From positions 186,001 to 250,000 of the forward strand of contig NZ_FOMQ01000002.1 in assembly GCF_900112675.1 (NCBI RefSeq): 64,000 nucleotides of DNA. Direction: 5' to 3'. This DNA comes from Paracidovorax konjaci. GTDB lineage: Bacteria > Pseudomonadota > Gammaproteobacteria > Burkholderiales > Burkholderiaceae_C. A program made the translations under genes and the position numbers. Below, piece after piece: positions 26,426 to 34,517 of the stretch; position 1 is the stretch's first letter; every line of letters begins with the position of its first letter. The notes under the pieces are model-generated. The model was not told the origin of the DNA, ran no database searches, and saw only the letters and a program-made list of their open reading frames with translations.

Positions 26426-27460
26426 TCAGAGCCGGAACGCGGCGCGCAGGCGCTCGCCCGCGTAGGCCTGGGCCTGGCGGGCCTTCTCCAGCACCGCCGC
26501 GGCGCCGAAGAACTCGTGCGCCACGCCTTCGTAGTCGCGCCGTTCCACCGGCACGCCCGCGTCGCGGAGCGCGTCTTCCAGCTTGGCGCCATCGCTGCGC
26601 AGCGGATCGATGCGGGCGTTGATGATCGTGACCGGCGGCAGGCCCTTGAGCTGCGCATCGATGAGCGACAGGCGCGGATCGGCCAGGTCTTCTTCGGAGC
26701 GCACCAGGTGGTCCACGAACCACTTCACCATCGCGCGGTTGAGCGGCTTGGCGATGGCGTTCTCGAGGTACGACTCGGTGTTCAGGCTGGTCTGCGCCAC
26801 GGGGTAGACGCTCAGCACGTGGCGCGGAGCGGGCAGGCCGGCGTCGCGGGCCGCGATGGCGGTCGCCACGGCGAGGTTGCCGCCAGCGCTCTCGCCGGCC
26901 AGCGCCAGCCGGGCCGGATCGCCGCCGAGGGTGGCGGCGTTGTCGGCAACCCATTCATAGGCGGCGAGCGCATCGTCCCAGGCCGCGGGGAAGCGGTGCT
27001 CCGGTGCCTGGCGGTAGTCGACCGACACCACGATCGCATTGGCCTCGCGCGAGAGGCCGCGCGCGCCACCGTCATACACCTCCTTGTTGGCGATCACCCA
27101 GCCGCCGCCATGGAAGTACAGCACCACCGGCAGCGGCCCCGGGGCATTCTGCGGTGTGTAGAGCGTGGCGGGCAGCAGGCCTGCCGCACCCTGCACGGAG
27201 ATCTGCGTGGCCACGATGCCCGGCACCAGCTGCGCCGGGTCGGTGGGGCGCCCCTGCTCGCGCAGCAGGTGGTTCACCGCGTCCGCGGCGGTGGGCTGGC
27301 GGCGCGCCTCGGCCACTTCGAGCTTTTCGATGGCCTTGGGGCCCAGCGCTTCGTGGGCGCGCGCCAGCGCCAGCTGGTCGTCGTCCGCACGCACGGCGGC
27401 GACCGCGTTGGAGATGGCATTGAGGATGGGGTTGGGCTGGCCGCGGTCGTCGTCGCTCAT
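26426..27460 (-). CDS. Alpha/beta hydrolase, HSL-type esterase (family IV)
   Basis: 344 residues from ATG 27460 (MSDDDRGQPNPILNAI). The oxyanion-hole motif H117-GGGW and the nucleophile S191 in AGESAGGNLA mark the hormone-sensitive-lipase family. The likely catalytic Asp is in INARIDPLRSDG and the His in YEGVAHEFFG. It is a soluble carboxylesterase for short acyl esters. No signal peptide is present. The N-terminal 60 residues form the cap helices usual in the family. The leader on the minus strand is a long pyrimidine-rich stretch without a clear Shine-Dalgarno. The divergent neighbour is a small exported protein. Confidence 0.9.
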   Translation of the reverse strand: MSDDDRGQPNPILNAISNAVAAVRADDDQLALARAHEALGPKAIEKLEVAEARRQPTAADAVNHLLREQGRPTDPAQLVPGIVATQISVQGAAGLLPATLYTPQNAPGPLPVVLYFHGGGWVIANKEVYDGGARGLSREANAIVVSVDYRQAPEHRFPAAWDDALAAYEWVADNAATLGGDPARLALAGESAGGNLAVATAIAARDAGLPAPRHVLSVYPVAQTSLNTESYLENAIAKPLNRAMVKWFVDHLVRSEEDLADPRLSLIDAQLKGLPPVTIINARIDPLRSDGAKLEDALRDAGVPVERRDYEGVAHEFFGAAAVLEKARQAQAYAGERLRAAFRL

Positions 27461-27755
27461 GGGGAGGTCCTTGGGTTGGAAGAAAGTAAAAAGGCAGTGG
27501 AGGGAAAGGCAGAGGAGAGAGAACGGGGGAAAACGTGCGCGATTCGATGGCGGGGCACGAAGGAAAGGCACCCGCGCCAGCCCACTTTAGGAAGCGGCGA
27601 TGCCGCGGCGTGTGGGACAGGCGCGCGGTGCGGCGTGGGCGCTGCGGGGGTACAGGTGGGGTGCGGCAAAAACCTCTAGCGCGACGGGCTGCAGGCTGAC
27701 ACGGCCGGGCTGCGGCACGGGCGATGCTCCAGCCACGTCACCACTGGAGGTTTCC

Positions 27756-28019
27756 ATGAACAAAACCATCGTCGCCATCGCCGCAGCCGCATTCACCGTC
27801 CTCTCCGCAGGCACTGCCACCGCCCAGGTCGGCAAGGCCGCCTCCGAGGCAGCGGACTCCGCAGAGCACAAGATCGACCAGAAGCGCGCCGAGAGCGATG
27901 CGAAGAAAAGCGGGCCGGTCGGCAAGGCCGTCAACAACGTGAAGGCCGACTACCACCAGCACCAGTCCGAGCGCTCGAAGGAAAAGGCAAAGGAATCGCT
28001 GAAGAAATCCACCGAGTAA
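27756..28019 (+). CDS. Small exported Lys/Ala-rich protein
   Basis: 87 residues with a clear signal peptide (MNKTIVAIAAAAFTVLSAGTATA, cleavage after about 23). The mature part is charged and helical (KAASEAADSAEHKIDQKRAESDAKK and then SERSKEKAKESLKKSTE) and resembles small stress-related periplasmic proteins. No domain is recognised. GGAGG lies eight bases upstream as a strong ribosome binding site, and a perfect intrinsic terminator follows. The gene is therefore a compact single transcription unit, probably well expressed. Confidence 0.85.
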   Translation: MNKTIVAIAAAAFTVLSAGTATAQVGKAASEAADSAEHKIDQKRAESDAKKSGPVGKAVNNVKADYHQHQSERSKEKAKESLKKSTE

Positions 28020-28042
28020 AGACGCTCGCTCCCCATCCCCCG

Positions 28043-28066
28043 AAGCCCGCCCCGCGCGGGCTTTTT
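28043..28066 (+). terminator. Intrinsic terminator
   Basis: The arms AAGCCCGC (28043-28050) and GCGGGCTT (28056-28063) enclose the loop CCCGC and are followed by a T-run. It lies 24 bases after the stop of the small exported protein. Confidence 0.9.
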
Positions 28067-28103
28067 CGTGCGCGGCGCGGGCGATGCGCTATGGTGCCGG
28101 CCC

Positions 28104-28709
28104 ATGCAGCGATCCGAACCAGAACGGCCTCTCCCGGCAAGCCGGCCCCGCGGCGCCGAACGCCTCGCCCTGTACGCGGGGGCCCTCATGGCGGCGTCAT
28201 GGTGCGGCGTCTCCGCGGCGAAGGGCCCGGCGGTGCCTGCGCCTTTGCCGCCACCGGCCTTGGCCTCGGCCTCCGGACCCGACTCCCCCCCTGCGACGGC
28301 CGAAGTGCGCGGGCGACTGGAGGCCCATGAGTGGGTCCTGTCCAAGGTCTACGACGACGCAGGGCACGAGCAGGCCGGCTGGCGGATGGCCGGCATGGAT
28401 GGCGGGCCGGCCATGCGCATGGGGTTCTATCGCCATGGCAACGTGACCGCCATGGTGTGCAACTTCATCAGCCTGGACTACGCATTGGCCGGCAACGACG
28501 GCATGCGGATGGTCGGGCGCATGCAGACCATGGCGGCGTGCAGCGTGCAAGGCCTGATGGACCTGGAAGCGCGCGTGGGCCGTCAATTGCCCCAGGTCCG
28601 GCGCTATGCGTTGGCCACGGGCGTGGACGCGGGCCCGCGTCTGGAGCTTCGGTTCGCGGATGGCAGCCGCTGGGAACTGGAAGGCCGGGACAAGCCGCTA
28701 CGCCCGTAG
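28104..28709 (+). CDS. META (HslJ-like) domain exported protein
   Basis: 201 residues from ATG 28104. A hydrophobic segment (RLALYAGALMAASWCGVSAA, about 22-41) could be a signal peptide, followed by a Pro/Ala linker. The META/HslJ-like domain starts near residue 78: EWVLSKVYDD, then MGFYRHGNVTAMVCNFISLDY, GRMQTMAACS and LELRFADGSRWELEG. The Cys in VCN and the TMAAC motif are characteristic. META domains occur in motility- or heat-related envelope proteins of unclear action. It lies 37 bases after the terminator hairpin, with no close partner gene. Confidence 0.75.
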   Translation: MQRSEPERPLPASRPRGAERLALYAGALMAASWCGVSAAKGPAVPAPLPPPALASASGPDSPPATAEVRGRLEAHEWVLSKVYDDAGHEQAGWRMAGMDGGPAMRMGFYRHGNVTAMVCNFISLDYALAGNDGMRMVGRMQTMAACSVQGLMDLEARVGRQLPQVRRYALATGVDAGPRLELRFADGSRWELEGRDKPLRP

Positions 28710-28806
28710 AAGCTTGCGTTGGGGTGTGCCACAGGCCTTCTTCGCCGCAAGAAGACTGCCCGCGCCGGGGGCGCACCGGAGAACGGCGCGCTGACCGCAC
28801 GCCGGA

Positions 28807-29343
28807 TCAGCAGCGCAGGCGGAACTGCTGGTCCCGTGCCTCGCGGCGCTCGTCCCGGATTCGGTCCAGGTCGTAGTACCTGCTGCCGGCCCGGCCCATC
28901 CTGTCGAGTTCCTTCACCTGCTGGTCGAGCGCCTCGCATTCGCCGCGCCGCGACGGCTGCGCGGCCTGGCTGCTGTTGTACGACCGCTCGGGTGGTGCCG
29001 TGAGACTTTGCGCGGCATTCCGCTGCGCTTCTGCCGTGGCCACCTGGTGTTCCCAGGCCAGGTGGCCGGGCACTGTCTCGGTGCGGTCGATCCACGCCCC
29101 GTGCTGCTGGCAATGCCGTTGGGACCAGAACCTGCCTCCGCCCTGGCTCTGGCAGAGATAGAGGGTGACGGGCTTCGGCGATTGCGGGCCCGCGGATTCG
29201 ATCAGGGGCGACGTGTCCACCACGCGTGCGCCCTTGCAGGGCTCGTGGCTGTACGAGTTGCCGCACCGGTAGACCTGGGCGGAGGCGCCGGCAGCCCAGA
29301 GGCAGGCCACCGTGAGAAGAGCGAGGCGAAGCAGGGCGATCAT
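28807..29343 (-). CDS. Exported Cys-rich protein, DUF4124-like start
   Basis: 178 residues from ATG 29343 (MIALLRLALLTVACLWAAGASAQ, signal peptide). After cleavage comes VYRCGNSYSHEPCKGARVVD, similar in layout to DUF4124, in which a VYKC strand and a second Cys form a disulfide. A second Cys pair (YLCQSQ and RHCQQHG) and a charged C-terminal helix (DLDRIRDERREARDQQFRLRC) follow. Function is unknown; it is probably periplasmic. Only 93 bases separate its stop from the convergent META gene, and tRNA-Arg lies upstream. Confidence 0.75.
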   Translation of the reverse strand: MIALLRLALLTVACLWAAGASAQVYRCGNSYSHEPCKGARVVDTSPLIESAGPQSPKPVTLYLCQSQGGGRFWSQRHCQQHGAWIDRTETVPGHLAWEHQVATAEAQRNAAQSLTAPPERSYNSSQAAQPSRRGECEALDQQVKELDRMGRAGSRYYDLDRIRDERREARDQQFRLRC

Positions 29344-29406
29344 TCGGGGAATGTAGCGATGGCGCCTTGCCAGGGGCTTGCGGCGGCGGCGCCCCGGACG
29401 CATGCG

Positions 29407-29481
29407 TGGTCCCCTCGACAGGAATCGAACCTGTATCTAGCGCTTAGGAGGCACTCGTTCTATCCATTGAACTACGAGGAG
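29407..29481 (-). tRNA. tRNA-Arg (anticodon CCT)
   Basis: 75 bases including an encoded CCA (plus-strand TGG at 29407). The acceptor arm CTCCTCG pairs with CGAGGGG. The D arm is GTTCAATGGATAGAAC, and the anticodon loop carries CCT inside GTGCCTCCTAAGC. The T arm is ACAGG, TTCGATT, CCTGT. The gene matches the CCT isoacceptor that reads AGG. No integrase or duplicated tRNA end lies nearby. Confidence 0.95.
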
Positions 29482-29591
29482 AACCGCGGATTGTAAGGCC
29501 GGGCGGAAGGCGCCCCGCGGCGCATGGAGCGCGCGCATGCCCGGTCGAAATTCGGCTGGAGAACTGTTGGTATATCCAGTATGCTCCGCCC

Positions 29592-29882
29592 ATGCCTTTC
29601 GACCAGATCGCCATCGCCTGCTTCGGTGCCCTTGCCGTGTGGCTCTCGCAGGCCCGCACGGTGCGGTGGCGGCGGTGGGCCTGCGTGTTCGGGCTGCTGG
29701 GGCAGCCGTTCTGGTTCTGGGCCAGTTGGCGCACGGGGCAGTGGGGCGTGTTCGCCGTGTCGGTGCTGTATGCACTGGCGTGGATGCGCGGGTTCTGGGT
29801 GCACTGGCTGTCTCCGCGTGCAGCGCTGGAGGTGTCGCCGTCGGTGGGCACGATCCAGCTGGCGCCGGGTTCGCGGCATTGA
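29592..29882 (+). CDS. Small inner-membrane protein
   Basis: 96 residues with three hydrophobic stretches (IAIACFGALAVWLSQ, ACVFGLLGQPFWFWASW and VFAVSVLYALAWMRGFWVHWL) and many Trp. The last 20 residues are polar. Positive charges (RTVRWRRW) between helices one and two suggest a cytoplasmic loop. No family is recognised. It stands between tRNA-Arg and tamB; copy B of the dispersed element follows 56 bases after its stop. Confidence 0.65.
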   Translation: MPFDQIAIACFGALAVWLSQARTVRWRRWACVFGLLGQPFWFWASWRTGQWGVFAVSVLYALAWMRGFWVHWLSPRAALEVSPSVGTIQLAPGSRH

Positions 29883-29938
29883 AGCGAAAGCAGGCAGGCA
29901 AGCGGGAGTGCTCCCTTTCCCCGAATGCCTGCAGGCTG

Positions 29939-29992
29939 TTTTGCTATATTTTTAATAGCAAAAAAATCAATGTTTCCGGCGGCATGGATGGG
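29939..29992 (+). repeat. Dispersed hairpin element, copy B
   Basis: The arms TTTTGCTAT and ATAGCAAAA are followed by AATCAATG and, after four bases, CGGCGGCATGG. It is intergenic, between the convergent small membrane protein and tamB, where it could also act as a terminator. It has the same order of parts as copy A. Confidence 0.78.
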
Positions 29993-30074
29993 TTTTCATG
30001 CCTGAATAGGGCCTTCGGGCTTCAGGCGCCTGCCGCGGCGGCTGCGGGCAGGGCGCCGGCAGCCGCCGCCGCCG

Positions 30075-33000
30075 TCAGTCGTAGCGTAGCGTGTAGATCA
30101 GGTCCACCGCGCTCTGCACGCCCGTCTGCCCGCGCAGCGTGAGGCGCTGGGTCAGGTCGTAGAAGATGTAGAGCGTGCCCAGTGCGCCCGAGAGGCTGCG
30201 CTCGTAGGTCACGTACAGGTCCTTGGAGAGCCGCTTGCCGAAGGTGAGCGCGGCGCCCGAGGCGTCTTCGCCGGAGCTGCCGGAGTTGGGCCCGCGGAAG
30301 CCGATCTCGTCGAGGCCCAACCGGTTGGCGAAGTTGCCGGCGCCGCTGTTGCCGCCGCCCCCGCCCAGCAGGGCGAGCGCGGCCTGCTGCAGCAGCGCGG
30401 CCTCGGCGCCGCCGGCCGCGGCGCTGCGGCCCAGCACCACCCAGGAGAGCTTCTCTGCGTCGGGCAGTTCGGGGTCGGAGTAGAGCGCCACGCGCGGCGC
30501 CTTGGCCGAGCCGGTGACCTGCACGCCGGCCCGCACGCTGATGTTCGGCCGGATGGCCAGCACGTCGAGCGCGGGGTTGTCGTAGGGGCCGTTGAAGCGC
30601 GCGAGGCCGGTCTCGACGTTGAGCGACTGGCCCCAGGCGCGGTAGCGGCCTTCGACGGTGCGGACCTCTCCGGTCACGCGCGGCGGGCCGCCGGCCACGG
30701 TGGCGCCGCGGATCTCCAGCTCGCCCGTGAGGCGCGTGGTGATGCCGTGGCCCTGCAGCGCGAAGTCGTCGCCGAGGTTGAGCGTGAGCGCGATGTCGGG
30801 TGGGCGCGCGGCTTCCACGCGGCCGGCGCGGGCGCCTTCGCGCTGCGCGGCTTCGGCGGTGGCGCGGTCCTTGGCGGCCGAGCGCACGACGACGTCGCTG
30901 CCCAGGCTGGGCGCGCCGGCCTCCGGCAGGATGATGGTGGCGCGGTCAGCGGTGAGCTTGCCGCGCAGCGAAAGCTGGCCCTGGCGCAGTTGCGCGCGCA
31001 CCTGCCCCGAGACGCTCACCTGCCGGTCCGCGCGCACCAGCACCTGCAGGGCGCGCGCTTCGGCATTGAAGTCCATGGCGATGCCCGAGCCGCCCGCCGC
31101 GGCGTCGCCCTGGCCCAGCCCCGCCCATGACACGGAGCCGGTGCCCGAGAGGGTGCCGCCATCCTTGGGCGCGGAGGTGCGGTTGCCGCTGAAGCCCGCG
31201 ATGCGCGCGCTGCTGCCGGGGCCGCCGTTCACGCGGAATTCGGTGATGTCGAGCCGGTCGCCGCGCAGCGCGGCGCGCAGGCGGCCGTTCTGCAGATCGA
31301 CGCCGTCCAGCAGCGACCGCACGGCGAGCTGGTCGGCGGCCAGCGTGCCGCTCCAGCGCGGCGCGGTGCGTGTGCCCGAGAGCGCCACGTCGGCATCGAG
31401 CGTGCCCTGCACGCGCCAGCCCGGGGGCGCCAGCGTGGACCACACGCCGACGTCCGGCAGGCGCGCGCGCACGGTGGCCGCCACGGGCGCATCGGCCGGC
31501 CACTGCCAGCCGCCGCCTTCGCGGCCCAGGCGCGTGCTGGCCTCGGCCTGGACCTGGCCCGCGCGTTCGCTGTCCCACTGCAGCCGCGCGCGCACGGTCT
31601 CGCCCTCGGTCTGCAGGCGCAGCTCGGCGGCGCGCACGCCGGCCGGGGTGCCGGGGCCTTCGCGCGTGTCGGTGGCCGTGGCATTGGCGGCCTGCGTGCG
31701 GCCCATGCTGGTGCCCGAGGTGCTGCCGGCGCTGGGGCCGCTGCTGCGCACCACGGTGGCGGTGGGCGCGCTGCCGGTCAGCAGGCGGATGTCGCCCGAG
31801 GTGCGGCGCAGGCCGGCCGAGGCGCGCAGCGTGTCGCCTGCGTCCACGTCCCAGTCGCCATCGAAGACCAGGTTGCCCCGCAGGCCGATGCGGTCCAGGG
31901 CGTCGCTGCCCTGGGCGAAGGCTTCGGCCCAGGCCATGGGCAGGCCCTGCAGCTGGCCGCGCGTGCGCAGTTGCATGCCGCCGGCCTCGGTGCGCGCGAA
32001 GCGCACGGGCTCCCAGCGCAGGGTGGCCTCGCCCGGGGCGGGGCCCGAAACGCGCGCCTGGCCGCCCGTGGTCTCGACCAGCAGGGCGGGCGCAGTGCGC
32101 GTCGTCACGGTGAGCGGCTGCGCGAACTGCACGGTCCAGGGGCCGGGCCGCTGGCCGTCGCGCGCCTGCAGCCGCAACTCGTCGATCTGCGCGCGCCACT
32201 GGCCCGCCGCCGGGGCACCGGCGGAGCCGCGCAGGCGCAGGTCCAGCCGGCGCTCGTCCATGCGGGCCTCGCCGTCGAGCGCCAGGGTGGCGTTGGGGAC
32301 GGAGCCGGCGATGTCCGCGCGCACGGCCGTGAGCCGCACGGTGGCCGGGCCCGCGCCGGTGCCGGGCCGGGGCGGCAGCGCGACTTCCCAGCGGGGCGTG
32401 GTGAATTGCGCGTTCAGATCGAAAGGCCCGGGCGCGGTGGCCGCGGCACCCGCGGGGCGCGCCAGCAGGCCCGCGGCCTGCAGTTGGCCCTGCAGCGATT
32501 GCCAGCCGCCGTTCCAGCGTGCGCCGAGCCGGGCCTCGCCCTGCAGCGCGGCACCGCCGAGCGCGGTGCGCAGGCCGGGCACGGATTCGATCCAGCGCTG
32601 CACGCGCTGCGCGTCGGCCACCCGCGCGTCGAGCGAGCCGGCGCCTGCGCGCGGCGCGATGCGTCCGTCCGCCTGCACGGTGGCGCCCGGCACCGAGGCC
32701 TGCAACTGGCCCTGGGCGGACTGCGCGGCCGTGTCGATGCGCAACTGGCGTCCGCTGGCCTGCGCTTGCAGTGCTTCGAGCTGCAACTGGGCGAGGGTGA
32801 GCACCGTGCCCTGCCAGGTGCCCTCGGCGGCCAGGCGGTCGATGCGCAGGGGCACGCCGGTTGCTTTGGAGGCCGTCGCACGGCCCGCACCGCCCGCCGC
32901 GCGGATGTCGGCCGAGAAGCGGACGAGGGGCGGTGGTTCCGCCGCCGCAGTGCCGGTGGCAGCGCCGCCGCTGCCGGAGGGCGCCGAGCCCTCGCTGCGG

Positions 33001-34478
33001 GCGCGCGCCCGGCCGGCGAGCGGGGTGGCGTCCAGCGTGCTCATCACCGCGTCGGGGCGCACGCCGCGCAGTTCCAGGTCGCCCTGCAGCGCCTTCGTGG
33101 CGGGCGTGAAAGCGCCTTCGAGCACGACGGTGCCGCCGCCCACGCGCGCGGTGGCCTGGGGCACGGCCCACCGGCTGCCGTCGAAATCTGCGCGCGCGTC
33201 GATGGATTCGACCGGCAGGCGCCCGCGGTCCCACGGACCGGGCAGGGCGTTGTCGAGCTGCGCCGACAGGGCCCAGCCCGTGGCGGGCTGCACCGTGGGC
33301 GGCACGGAGGGGGCGGCGGCAGGCCCCGAGGCCGCGGAGGCCGGCAGGGACGGCTGCGGTGCGGCGGCCGGACCCGTCGCGGGCGCCGGGTTGGCGGCCA
33401 GGCGGCCGCTCAGCCGCGTCGTCGGCGCCTGGGGCCAGAGTGCGGCCACGTCCAGCGCCCGCACCTCGGCCCGGGCCTGCAGCAGGGGTTGCGGCGCCCA
33501 GGGAGCGACGCGGGCCTGCACATCGGCCTGCATGGGCTCGGCGGCGGGTGTCGCCTTGGCTGCCGCAGCGGCGCTTGCGGGGGCTTTGGATGCGCCGTTG
33601 CTGCGGCGTGCGGCGCCGGAGGCCGCGGGCGCCGGGGCCGAGGCACCGGGTTGCGGCGCCGATGCTGCGGCCGATGCCGCCACGGCCTGCAGGCGGCCCG
33701 TGGCGTCCAGCCGCGCGGCGGCCGTGGCCAGCGTGCCGCGCACTTCGGCGTGGGCGGTGGCTTCCAGGTCGGCGCCGCCGCCCGGCGACGGCGTGCGCAC
33801 GGTGCCGTCGGCGGTCAGCTCCAGCGCCATGGGCGCCAGGGCCTGCAGCGTGGCGCTGGCGGTGTAGCGGCCCTGAGCGAGTTCGAGGCTGTCCAGCGTG
33901 GCGCGGTGCTGCTCTCCGTCGAAGCGGTAGCGCCCCGCGAGGTTGCGCACCGTGACGGGGTTGTCGGCGGCCCAGGTGATCTCGTCCACGCGCAGCGGCA
34001 CGTCGATGCGCAGGGGCAGCACCAGTTGCTCCAGCGGCTGGAGGGGTTCGTCGGGCTGCGGCTCGGCCGGCTTGCGCGGCGTGGCGACGACGCGCGCGGC
34101 ATGGACTTCGCCGAGTGCGAGTTCGCGCTTCAGCAGCGGCGGCAGGCTCCAGCCGATGCGGGCATCCTGCACTTCGACGGTCAGCGTGGGGCTGCTCCAG
34201 CGCAGCCAGCCGATGCGGCCGCCCGCGCGCACGGAGCCTTCGACATCGCGGGTTTCCAGCGTCTGGCCGGCGGGCAGGTAGCGGGCGGCCTGCGCCAGCG
34301 CGGTGGCCAGCGAGCTGCCGGTGCCGCTCCACCACCAGGCGGCGCCCAGCAGGGCCGCCACCAGGGCGAAGAGGGCGACGAGCGTCCAGAGCACGATGCG
34401 CCAGGCGCGGCGCCGGCGCGCGGGAGGGCGGGGGGCCGCAGCGGCGGCGTAGGGATTGGGTGTCTGGTGCGTGGCCAT
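30075..34478 (-). CDS. tamB: Translocation and assembly module TamB
   Basis: 1467 residues. A cytoplasmic Pro/Arg-rich start, one membrane helix at about 27-50 (IVLWTLVALFALVAALLGAAWWW) and a very long periplasmic beta-rich part follow. The C-terminal TamB domain (formerly DUF490) begins near 1150 and ends with TQRLTLRGQTGVQSAVDLIYTLRYD. It includes the blocks GVQVTGSAKAPRVALYSDPELPDAEKL and GDFALQGHGITTRL. TamB spans the periplasm and, with TamA, helps outer-membrane protein assembly and lipid transport. A Ser/Ala/Pro-rich insertion occupies about 270-400. It lies 39 bases after tamA in one operon. Confidence 0.95.
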   Translation of the reverse strand: MATHQTPNPYAAAAAPRPPARRRRAWRIVLWTLVALFALVAALLGAAWWWSGTGSSLATALAQAARYLPAGQTLETRDVEGSVRAGGRIGWLRWSSPTLTVEVQDARIGWSLPPLLKRELALGEVHAARVVATPRKPAEPQPDEPLQPLEQLVLPLRIDVPLRVDEITWAADNPVTVRNLAGRYRFDGEQHRATLDSLELAQGRYTASATLQALAPMALELTADGTVRTPSPGGGADLEATAHAEVRGTLATAAARLDATGRLQAVAASAAASAPQPGASAPAPAASGAARRSNGASKAPASAAAAAKATPAAEPMQADVQARVAPWAPQPLLQARAEVRALDVAALWPQAPTTRLSGRLAANPAPATGPAAAPQPSLPASAASGPAAAPSVPPTVQPATGWALSAQLDNALPGPWDRGRLPVESIDARADFDGSRWAVPQATARVGGGTVVLEGAFTPATKALQGDLELRGVRPDAVMSTLDATPLAGRARARSEGSAPSGSGGAATGTAAAEPPPLVRFSADIRAAGGAGRATASKATGVPLRIDRLAAEGTWQGTVLTLAQLQLEALQAQASGRQLRIDTAAQSAQGQLQASVPGATVQADGRIAPRAGAGSLDARVADAQRVQRWIESVPGLRTALGGAALQGEARLGARWNGGWQSLQGQLQAAGLLARPAGAAATAPGPFDLNAQFTTPRWEVALPPRPGTGAGPATVRLTAVRADIAGSVPNATLALDGEARMDERRLDLRLRGSAGAPAAGQWRAQIDELRLQARDGQRPGPWTVQFAQPLTVTTRTAPALLVETTGGQARVSGPAPGEATLRWEPVRFARTEAGGMQLRTRGQLQGLPMAWAEAFAQGSDALDRIGLRGNLVFDGDWDVDAGDTLRASAGLRRTSGDIRLLTGSAPTATVVRSSGPSAGSTSGTSMGRTQAANATATDTREGPGTPAGVRAAELRLQTEGETVRARLQWDSERAGQVQAEASTRLGREGGGWQWPADAPVAATVRARLPDVGVWSTLAPPGWRVQGTLDADVALSGTRTAPRWSGTLAADQLAVRSLLDGVDLQNGRLRAALRGDRLDITEFRVNGGPGSSARIAGFSGNRTSAPKDGGTLSGTGSVSWAGLGQGDAAAGGSGIAMDFNAEARALQVLVRADRQVSVSGQVRAQLRQGQLSLRGKLTADRATIILPEAGAPSLGSDVVVRSAAKDRATAEAAQREGARAGRVEAARPPDIALTLNLGDDFALQGHGITTRLTGELEIRGATVAGGPPRVTGEVRTVEGRYRAWGQSLNVETGLARFNGPYDNPALDVLAIRPNISVRAGVQVTGSAKAPRVALYSDPELPDAEKLSWVVLGRSAAAGGAEAALLQQAALALLGGGGGNSGAGNFANRLGLDEIGFRGPNSGSSGEDASGAALTFGKRLSKDLYVTYERSLSGALGTLYIFYDLTQRLTLRGQTGVQSAVDLIYTLRYD

Positions 34479-34517
34479 CGGAGCGCAGGAAAACGGTCGG
34501 GGAGCGGCGGGCGCCTG

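Noticed and set aside
29407-29481. tRNA-Arg as an integration site for a genomic island
   Set aside because: No integrase gene and no second copy of the tRNA 3' end were found nearby.
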